IMG/VR virus record: IMGVR_UViG_3300032053_000507
Span: 1-24,178 of that record
Source of the DNA: a virus
Reading direction: 5' to 3' (one strand)
DNA length: 24,178 bases
This document shows positions 1 through 10,300 of this stretch, piece after piece. Made by a program: the position numbers and the translations under genes. Within the stretch, counting starts at the first letter, position 1. Each line of letters opens with the position of its first letter. Below the pieces are notes generated by a model. The model was not told the DNA's origin. It did not search any database and worked only from the letters and a program-made list of their open reading frames with translations.

Positions 1-1304
1 CCCTGAGTCAATCGAACGGCTGCATCGGCACGAGACACCGCTTCTCGTTGTGCTTCCTTGTCTCCTGCTGAAGCAGCAATTTCCGCAATTGCTTGGTTGT
101 ATGCGCCAAGCCACGTCACAATGTCCAACTGGTTGTGAAGCACGGTGTTCAGGAACATGCCGTGCTTACGCGCCAACGCTTGAGCCTTGCCTAGCCCACT
201 CTGATTTCCTATCAAGTCATCAAGTCGAGCGCGCGTGTCGTTGATGTGGTTGTTCAATCGCTCGTCCATCATCGGCGACGCCTCGGCGATCATGGTTGCT
301 ACTTCATGCGGGCTATCAAGGTACTGTTTCATTGCAGCAGCCAACTGCCCCCTATTTACCTTTGTAAGCGCAACGGCGATTCCACCAACGTCGCCGAGTT
401 GCCTGAGGTTCAAAGACATAAACATCAAACTTGTTCGACCGCGGACAGCAATCCAAAAATCATCGACTGCTTTGAACCGTCCCTGTTCTACAGCCGTGTG
501 CCGCGCAGCACGACCGAGGAACGGAATCAACATTGTCTCGATAGCGGTCGGGTCAATCTTGGAAAGCGCCGAAGCAAACTCTTCGTTACCAATGACTTTC
601 AACACATCCTTGATTGCGGGCTGCACGTGTGCAAACCGAATCACATCATAGATGTGTTTGCCAATCATGCGCAGGTCAAGCGCAAGCGGCCTGTTGTATT
701 CAACGCGAGGCTTCGTAAACCCAAGACCCGTGCTCGGCATCACCTGATTGAAGTTGCCTTCAAGCGCATCCATCTTGGCGTGGCGCTGCGCGTCCTTGAC
801 CATGAACGGATCAGCCTTGGCGGGGACGTATCCGCCTCGATACGTGCCAAACGGCGTGTTGAGAGGCGTTGCTTCAACCTCTTTGAAGTAGAAGCCGTAG
901 AGGTCGCGATGCGACTTCTGCGTCATCGGCTTCAGTTCCTCATTGAGATCCCAAACGCTTTGGACAAAGTCAAAGTCCGCTTTGACCAACTTGCCCTCGG
1001 TCACCATTCGGTTGATGAACTTCATCATCCGAGAAGCGTCTAGGTTTCCTTCGGCGTCCAGTTCGCCCCACTTTCGACCAATCAACAACTTGCGCATGTT
1101 GCTGTCGTTGCCCATGTGAAGCAAAGCGCCGAGCAGTTCGGACTTTCCACCTCCACCATTGCCGACGCCGAACGTGTAATCAAGTTCAGGAGCGGCAATC
1201 CTGCCCTTTGGCAATTCGATTGTTGCGCACAACTCAGCGTACCGCTTCAAGTACTTCGTGCGATCGGCTCGGTACGCATCCATTGCATCAACAATGGGGC
1301 GGAA
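1..1304 (-). other. Helical C-terminal module of the giant protein (incomplete)
   Basis: Residues about 3440-3873. Landmarks are LLGALLHMGNDSNMRKLL, FVQSVWDLNEELKPM, FGTYRGGYVPAKADPF, GFTKPRVEYNRPLALDL, RTSLMFMSLNLRQLGD and DIVTWLGAYNQAIAEI, ending in ADAAVRLTQ at the edge. This is the usual C-terminal region of giant phage polyvalent proteins (pattern 'LN.GN.sN...f...iWd...G.Y.GGY.P...T..G..k.R......Ld...l...D...W..aY....AD..VR.tQ'). In relatives this pattern lies near the end of the chain, so perhaps one to a few hundred residues remain outside the window. All-helical; probably structural. Confidence 0.65.
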
Positions 1305-4300
1305 GATGTATTTGGTGAATGGGCCTCCAGTGTTGCCAAGCCCGTCCATCGCGTCGCACCAATGCTCGACTCGACGCATCATGTTCTTCACGCCGTTAAG
1401 CGTGCGCATCATGCGTTGACGCTGTGTTGGCGCAGACTTATCACCCGCCATCTCGGTAGGCACGCCCAACTCGGTTGTCCTATCAACGAGTTCTCCAACG
1501 ACCTGCGCAAGCGCAACCTTCTTGTCACCAACCATGATCTGCTTGTCTCGGCGCGCGTCGTTCCACAAAGCGGTGACGCCGTCACTCAACGCGCGGAACT
1601 CCGCAACCGTCATTTCTCGGTAGTCCTGCGCTCCTCGTGATGCGCGCGCAATGATCGGCTCAAGACCCGCAAACAGTTCAGGATTGAACGCTTCAATCTG
1701 CTTGACGTAGTCAATTGGCGCTTTGTCCGAACGTCCGAAACCAAATGCCGAAAGGATCGAGCGCGCAGCCATCACCATTTCAATGTCGCGGCTCTTGCCA
1801 ATCTTGGAATCAGCCTTGAAGAACTTTGAGAAGCCTTTGACTGTGTCTCGCACTTCCTCTTGCACTTCACCTGCAACAGCAGCCAACTGATTGTTGAACA
1901 ACTGGTGCTGCTTGGCGCGGCGCGCCGACTCCATCGGGTCAACATCGCCGTACTGTTTCTTGTGAAGGTTGATGCGCTCTTGCGCATTCGCGGCAGCAGT
2001 CTTTGCTGCGTCCTCGCCCAACTTCACCGCAGCGGCTTCGTCTACGCCATTGGCAATCGCCTTGTTGTATGCCCTCGTGCCCGCCGACTTTCCAATGGCT
2101 TCGGGGTTTACCTTTGAGTCGGCGGTGCTGCGCGCTGCACGCGCGGCGCGCGCCTCGGCTACAGCAAACTCATGTGCTTTGACATCCTTAATCTTGCGAT
2201 TGTTGATGTGATCAACCGCAGCCTCTCGGGCAGCGGCAACCATCTCTTTCACAGGCGTCGTTGCCTTTGTGATGAAGTTCAGTTCGGTCGCCACCGCACG
2301 AGCCCGAGCATCGTTGTGCAGCGCAGCATTTGCAGCCTGCTCCATACGCTCGGGATCGTTCAGGTCGCCAAACTCCTTCATCATGCGCTCATCAGTACGC
2401 GCATCAATTTCATCTCCAACCTTCTTTGCCGCCGCAAGAGCCCGAAGCAATTCGTCTCCGCTCTTGAACCCAAACAGTTCAGCAACGAGGTCAGCAGGCA
2501 TTCCGTCCTTTGCAATCATGCCGTACTTGCCGTATCCAAGTTTGGCGGTTTCGTCTCCGAGGACGGCCTTTGCGTCGGCGAGGTTAAGTTTGCCAACGTT
2601 CTCTGCCGAAACCCGCTCGCCACTTTCCGACGTGGTCATTCCGTACTTCAAGAAATCAATTGCCCTGAAGATCGGTTCAGCACGTACTTGTTCCTCAACT
2701 TCGTCACGGACTGCTCTTCGAGTAGCAGCGTTCTTCTTTGCCAGTTCCTTCAGGAACTTGCTCTTCATGTTGCCGACCCACTGGAAGTCGCGCATGCTGC
2801 GCGCGGTCAGTTCATTGACAGCGTCGCGGTGACTTGCGCCGAGCACGGTTTGATACTCAGCCCAAGCCGCGTCAGATACTCCTGCTTCCTCTTGCGTTTG
2901 GAACATTGCCTTCATGTCGCGGGCTTCAGCCGTACTTCGGATTTGCTCCTCAGTCGCAAGCATGCGATCCATGACGCGGCGGACTTCATCGGTAAGCGGA
3001 GGAAGTTCCTCGCCGAACTGCTCCTTGTACAGAGTGTTCTGATGCTTTACGACGTCGGTGTAGACTTGGATGATCCATGACTTGAAGCGATCAAACAACG
3101 GCTGCAACGCAATGGTTGGCGCCTTGCCTTCCGCCACGTAGATTTCAAAGTTGTAGGAGAACTTCTCGTAGTGCTTCCTGCGCGCCTCAAACGAGAGAGT
3201 ATCCCACTCAGCGTTGTCCTTGACGCCAAAGAATGTAAGCAGCGTTTGGAAGTCATCGGCGACCCACTTCGGTGCGCTGCCGTCCAAGATCATCCTGTGG
3301 TATGTCTCGAACAAGTAGTGGCTCGACTCGTGCACCCACGATGTCATGTCCGAATGATGTCCAAGTTTGACCTCGAACGTCTTTGGGTTAAACGAGGCGC
3401 GAGCAGGTTTCTTTGATTCGGCTTGGAACAACGGAAGGCCACCTGCCTCGTTGATCTTTGCAGCCATAGCGTCGGTAATTTCCAACGCAGGAAAAACGGT
3501 GCCGTCGCTCATGGTCAAAGATTCAACTTTGCTTCCGCCCAACCTCTTCGACATTTTGTTGGCAAGGTCTATGACCATGCTGTCGTAAAACTTGCGCATG
3601 CCTGCGCCGCCAACAGGCATGTCCACCGCGTTAACATGTACCTGCGTGTCCACCTCAGCGGCGTCCGCAACCCGAACCAATTCCTTTCCGCCCTCTTTGC
3701 CAAAGGTTTCTGCAATTTCCTTGCTTGACACATTGGCGTCCCATCTGACGTTCTGACCATTTTTTTCTGCGAAGTATGTGTACGTGCCGTCTTCGTTTCT
3801 ATTGATTTTTACGGTATCAATGACTTTCAGCAACGCGTCCTTGTATCGCTGTACGCTTTGCTCCCCCGTAATAAACGTCACATACTTGTAATTGCCCTTG
3901 ACGGCTTCCATAAGCGTATGCTTGAGCGCCAATTTTACGTAACCATCAGTTGATGTAATAAATGGCGCGCGCGGCACCAACAGTTTTGTCTTCTTTCGAC
4001 TGTTTCGAAAATCACGTACTTTTCTATCGGCTTCTACATACTTTTGCAGATCATTCATCTGCGCCTCAGTAAGAGGCGTTAGTCTAGGAAAACGATTTTC
4101 AAAATCCCACTCAGATTCGCTTTGTAGCCATCGAAGCGGGCCGCTTCGATCCCCATCGTCAAAGCCAATGTTGTCAAGTAGCCTAAGTGCGTCAAGCCCA
4201 CCCAAAGTGCTTTCTCTCAGACGGGCGTACAAAATACTTTCTTGACGTAGATATTCGTCTGTCGACACCATGCCTTCTTTTGTTTGAAAGCCTTCTTCTT

Positions 4301-7300
4301 GACCTTTTGCTGATTGATCGGATTGAATTTCTTCAACGTGAAGCGCGGGCTTGCCCTGCTCAGTTACTCGGTCATTCAAACGTGTAGATACAAGAACATT
4401 GTTATCTACGCCTGTTTGACCAAAGTGCTGAATCTTCCACCGAAGTTCATTTTCCTGTTCAGGAATTGGAAACTCACTTGCTTCTTGATCCCGAGCGTTT
4501 TCCAATTTATTTCGCTCAAATCTTAGGTCGTACCGCCTGATTTGTTGATCGTCCATTTCTTGAGGAGTCATACCGCTTGAAACACGTAAATCGAATAATT
4601 CCGCTTCTATTTTTTCGATTGCTGTGTTGTACTTCTTAAATATTTTGGCGCGAGCCGCAAGCGTTTCGGCACTTGCGGGTTTAACTGGCGGACGAAAGTT
4701 AGGAAGCGTCAGCAACACTTCGCGGTAGTTTGTGCCGTTAGGCAAAATCAGGGGTTCGTATTCGTACTGTGACTCAAAATCTTTTCCTTGTCCACCAAGG
4801 TTAACTTCCTTAATGGCAAAGGATTTTTGATACCTTTGCCTTTCAATGTCAACGAATTTTTCTCTCGCTTCTTCTCTAGAAGTTTTTGCGTAGGCTTCCG
4901 CAGATTCGCGAGAAGAAAATATCAAGCCTGATGGCTTACCAAAAACCGTTTCCTTTTCCGATACATACCAATCTCCGTCAAATTCCTCTACGTAACGATC
5001 AAATACACCTTCGCGAACCGCCATAGAGGATTGAAAGTTTTTTTCCAACTTTGCTTCTGCTTTCTCTTTGCTTGAGAAAGTTCCATACAAACCCCCAAAA
5101 TCAGTACCACGTATTTCGTACGTCTTGTATCCCGAATGTACTTTTTCCGACGACAACACTTGAACATCTACGCCCTTGTTTTGAAGGAACGCAGCAAGTT
5201 CTCCTTTCGTAATCTTGCCTTCGCGCTGCATGTCAAGGAAGTCGTAGAAGCCCGTCCAATAGATTTCGTCTTCCTTGACCTCGCCCTTGTTTACCAAGGT
5301 GGCAATGCGATCCTTCCACTGGGCGCCCGTCAACTCCTTAGCGTCAACGGCGTCAACGCTGCGCTTGAGCGCGGAGAAGAACTCAGGCGATACAGGAGCG
5401 GCTTGCTCTAGGAGTTCTCCCTTGTCCCCCCTACCCAACTGTCGTGAGGATTCTCTGCGCGAGGTTTCTCGTGCATTGCTATCTGCTCCCTCAAGTCCTT
5501 CGCGAACGGAGCGTCCTTGCCACGCTTCTCCAACACGCTGTTTAGTAGGCGATTTAGAAACTCCAAGTGGGTCTGCGGTGGCCGTTGGGACATTGCCAAG
5601 AATCTCGTTGTAGTCGCTAGAAAATGCGACCTGTGTTTCATAAAAGACAACTGACGCATAAAGAACATCAACCAGTTCTTTGCTGATCTTATCCTTTAAC
5701 GTGCCAAGTTCTTCTGCTTTGTCTTGCATATGCAAAGCAATTTCTACATCAGACATGCCTGCTATGCGTGCACGTTCCGTTGCGTTGGCAAATTCAGGGA
5801 CGTACTGCATGCGAATGCCGACGGCTGAAGGCATTTGACCGCCGATAGCCTCTACTGTTCTAGCGGGATTAACGGCAAAAGTTACCCCGTCAATTTTGAG
5901 CCCGTTTAAGTATTGAACAACTTCTGCTAGTCGTGCCCCATCAATGGGCTCGCGAAAGTTCAGTTCAATTCCTGCACGATGCTTTTGAGCGTCAATGGGT
6001 TCGTCAGCGCGCACTACGCGAGACAAAAACGTAACTTCTTGACCAGTGGCTTGCGCCGTAGAAACCATTTCGCGCCACGATGCCGTAGTGTCGTAATTTT
6101 CTCTTGTGACAAACTCAATGTCAAACGCGCGTTGAGAGTTGTTTTGGTATCGGCCTTCAGTGGTGTAAACGCGAGAAGCGACAACACGACCACCATCAGA
6201 GTTGATTGCAAGACGAAGCCGCTTGCTTCCTGCTTCCATCTGCGCATCTGATGGGATAACTCGATTGCCCTTTATGTCCATAGTTTCAATAGACAAACCG
6301 CCAACAAATCGGTCAAGCGGGCGCTCTAATTGTTGTAGGTCAATTTTGGCTTGATCTTTATTACGAGACTGCTCTTGTACAAATGTGACCGCCTCTTGAT
6401 AACGATTAATTACGGAAGCAATATTTTCAGGAATGTCTGCTTGACGCTCAAGGTCGGCAATCTCGTCGGCATACAACTTAAATGGTTTGCCAATATTTGG
6501 CCCCTCTCGCCTATTGATTCCAACTAATTCGCCTGCGTTGTTTCGTTGCAATTTATCGACTGCGGCATTTCCAACATCATTCATGTGCTTGTTAGCAGCC
6601 GCCTGCGCTTTGCCGATATCAAGAGCAAGAGCGTCAGTTACCCACTGTGGTTGCCTTGCATCAATAATTTTCCGAAGTTGTTTGATGTTTACGGGGTTGT
6701 CAGATCCCGCAAGACTGGCTTCAAGTTCAAAACTTCCGCCCTCACCCGCAGAGTTAGTCCAATCGTTTCGCGTCCAATGTTCCTTCTCAAGGAACCAAAC
6801 AACTGCTTGCAAGTCATCGTCTTGAATTTCAGAAAGGATTTTGTTTTCTTTCATCGACTCGTCAGAACGAATTCCTTCAGCGGCCCTACTAAACACGTCC
6901 TGTCCAAATCTAAATTGCCCTGCCGTTTCTCCGCTTTGAAGCATTTTTCCTGCAACGCCTGTTTCCGCAGCAACAGGAATCCGAGCGCGACCACTAAGAC
7001 GTTGCAGCAAACGCGCAGCCCACACATCAATTGTTGCCTTACCGCGAAACCCCGCAAGGTTTCCTGAGAAGTTGATTGCCTTTGGCGCAGTTGGGCCGCG
7101 GTCAATATCTGCATTTTCATCTTTAATTACACGCCACAATTCGATGAAAGCGCGAACCAAGTTCTTTCCGTTGAAACCGTACTTTGCGCCTGTTTCTTTA
7201 AGTGGATTTAAATGCGCAGGCAACTCTCGCGCAGTTTTTAACTTCTTTAATTTTTCTTTGTAAATTGGGTCATTTTTGATTTTCGCTTTTGTTGGCGTTT

Positions 7301-10300
7301 TTCCCGTTGTAGCGTTAACCTTTTCAAGTTCTTGGTTGAACCACGACGTCAAATCAAGTTCTAACTTATCAATGTTGTTAGCCCATGATTCCCATTGAGG
7401 CATCAGTTCGTCGTAGTCGCCACGCATTGCACGGCGAATAGCATGAATGGAATTGTCCCAATTGTCACGAACTGGCGTGTTGGGGCTAGTTGCGCCAAGT
7501 AGGTCTGCAAACAAATCCCCAAACGCGCCAAACTCTAAACGAAGGCGTTTGCGCATGGCTCTGTACCAAGACGCTTGTTCGATAATTTTTTGCGCGTTTA
7601 CATCGCCCGCTTGCGCTCGTTTAAAAATCTTGCGGACTTCGTCCACCATTGACTTTGAAAGTTCTTGAACCTGAGCATCGTATAGCGCAGTTCCCTTTAC
7701 AAGACGAACGTCTTTATTTGATCGATCAAACGCATAGGGAATTCCTTTGTACACGTACTCAGGCTTTCCACCGACATTTTTAATTTCACTCAGCGTAAGT
7801 GGTGCCCAACCCGCTTTAGTTGGATGTGCCCGTTTTGCCGCAGTAACCGTTTCGGTCAACTGCTTGCGGTCAAACCCTGACTCATTTACCGCGCTTTCAA
7901 TTGCTGTTTTTTCATCGGCATCCAACACAACCCTTTTTGCAAGTTCGCGCGTTTGCCGCGTCACGTCAAGAGTGTTGCGATTTACTTCAGATGCATTTGG
8001 ATCTACAGCCTCTGGCTGATACAGAAAATTGTCCGACTTAGGGTTAAACCGCTCCGACAACGGAATGACGTTGCCTTGTTCGTCGCGCGTAATCGGATCA
8101 GAGGACTTGATGCGTGAAGGATCGCGAATTGCAATCGTGTCAAGGTTTCCGTCAACACGGGATTCTTGAAGACGTATTGCGTCGTACCTAGACAACACCG
8201 CGTCAACAACCTCACGGTTTTCCCAAACAAGGTAGTTCCCCTCTGTAACAGCCTGCATTTCACTTTCAGTCAATTCCTTTATTGATTGCTTGTCAAAAAC
8301 TTTGAGGATTTGCGGAATGAACTCTCGCCAATTTTCGCGAGGATTAAAAACGTCATTGGCGCGTAAGAATCCATTTATTACTCTGATTCCCATGTCAGAA
8401 TCTGCTTGAGCGACAGTCATTCCGTCAAGCATTGATCGTTCAAGTTCATGCCTTTGATCTCTAATCGCATCTAATTCTTTGTCAGGCATTTTATCCCATG
8501 CCCCGTACTTCTCTAAAAGTTCAGCCCACAGTGGTTTTCCTAATTCGGCAGAAGCAGCCTTTGTCGCGTTAATGCGCGCGCGTATTTCAGGAGATGGTTC
8601 GCGCAACCCTCCGCTGCCGCGCGGCCATTTTTCAGCAAACGCCTTGTTAAAACTAAAGTACGACAGGTCGCTTGAATCGCGGACGCTGCCTTTGAAAGTA
8701 GTAAAGGCTCGCTTTGTTCCATGATAAACAGGGCCAACGTTGTATCCCGCGTTCCGAGCCGCATCGTTCACCATTTGCTGTTGCGTCTCTGTGTCTCCGC
8801 GCTCAACAGCAGCCTTGTATTCGACATCGCGCTTTCGGACAGCGGCTTCTTGATTTAGCGCGCCTTCCTCGTCCGTCTTTGGCGTGCTCTCAATCCGATC
8901 CAGTTCATCGCGTGCGGTGTCAATCAGGCGCTGCGCAGTAGTAGCAAGTTGCTTTGCAATTCCAGGTTGCTTGACGGCGTTGCGCGCCTCGCGAATATTG
9001 CCTGCGCGAAGCATTTCCTGCAAGATTGCAATTTCGATCTGAAGACCAACCGCATCGCCTGCTTTCACTTCACGCTCAACAGCAGCAATTTGATCGCTCA
9101 TCATTTCGTGCATGGAAGCAGTCTTCGACGTAGAGCCCTCGTCTTTAGAAAACTCCTTGTGCGCTTCATTTGCCTCGCGCAGGTTTGCAATCGCTTCAAC
9201 AACGGCATCGTTGCCTTGGCGCGACATTTGACCAACGGGCTCGTTCGCTTGCGCTTCTTCCGCGCGGCGGTTCTCCACCAACATTTCTGCGACGGTGCGA
9301 GGTCGCGACGTAGGATCCGCGGTTGTTGGCACAACTGGTTTGACTTGCGCTGTCGTTTCCGTTGGCGCAGCGACTTCGGCCGCGGGCTCGGAAGGCTTCT
9401 CAGATTCGCGCTCGGCAATGTGGATCGGGTACTTCCGATGGAACTCCTCAGGAGTCATCCGTGTTGCCTTGCCTTCTGATTCGCGCGCTGCTCCCGCAAA
9501 CGCAATCGCTCCCAAAAAGCGGCTTTCAGTACGCGCCTGCTCAGCGGTTCGACCTTCACCAATCAGTTGCGCTTCAATTACATTGGCAACTTTTTCCGCG
9601 CTTTCTCTGTTTGCATCGTCCTTGTTGATTGCCTCATTCACCTCATCGGCAAACTTTTCTACGTTCTCGTTGATTTCGGAAATGAAGGTCTTTAGGAACG
9701 CACTGCGCGTTGCCGATTCTCTCAGCGTTCCAATTTCAGACGACCAAGTCACATCTCCTAGAAGAAGACTGCCAAGCGGAGTCTTCTCAATGCGCGCCTT
9801 GAAATCAGCGGTCTTGACCTTGATGTAGCCGCCGCTTTCCGCCGTTCCGCTTGCAACGTCGTTGAATTGAGCCAATGCCCCAGGAATCACTTCATCAAGT
9901 TTGTCCATCGGGATTTCGAGCGTCGCCATCGCTCGTTGAATCCCTTCTTTGCTGATCAGGATGTCTTCAATAGGCGTGCCCGTCAGCGTGCCTTCCATCA
10001 ATGACTGCGCATCTTCGGGAGAACGCACGGCTAGTTTGGAAGCCTTCTGAAGGATGCTTAAAGTCGCAAATCCTTCTGCTTGCTTTTCGGCAGCACGGAT
10101 CCTAGATCGCTCACGTGCCAACCCCATAATTGGGTTTTGCGCGGATGGCATCAGCACATGCATGCCGACAGCGCCGACCGCCATAAACTTAAAGCCCTGC
10201 ACAGCACTATCAATGATTTCTTCTCTGCCTTCGGGTGACGCCGAGCGCATAGGAAGATTTGATGCGCGCCGCGCGTCTTCATTAGCCGCTTCAAACATCA

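Noticed and set aside
1140-1163. Walker A-like GNGGGGKS (residues 3487-3494) in the giant protein
   Set aside because: It matches GxxxxGKS exactly, but it falls at the known helical stretch before LLGALLHMGNDSN of the C-terminal module. I see no Walker B or other ATPase motif, so chance similarity is more likely.
2172-3080. Plus-strand open frame of 302 codons (and others at 246-1043 and 1116-1640)
   Set aside because: They are antisense to the continuous minus-strand frame whose zincin-like and helical modules are recognisable. They look like shadows.
3760-3766. Run of seven A on the coding strand (A AAA AAT) as a programmed frameshift site
   Set aside because: The zero frame continues through conserved motifs on both sides, and the -1 frame stops after some 40 codons. 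No stimulatory structure is apparent.
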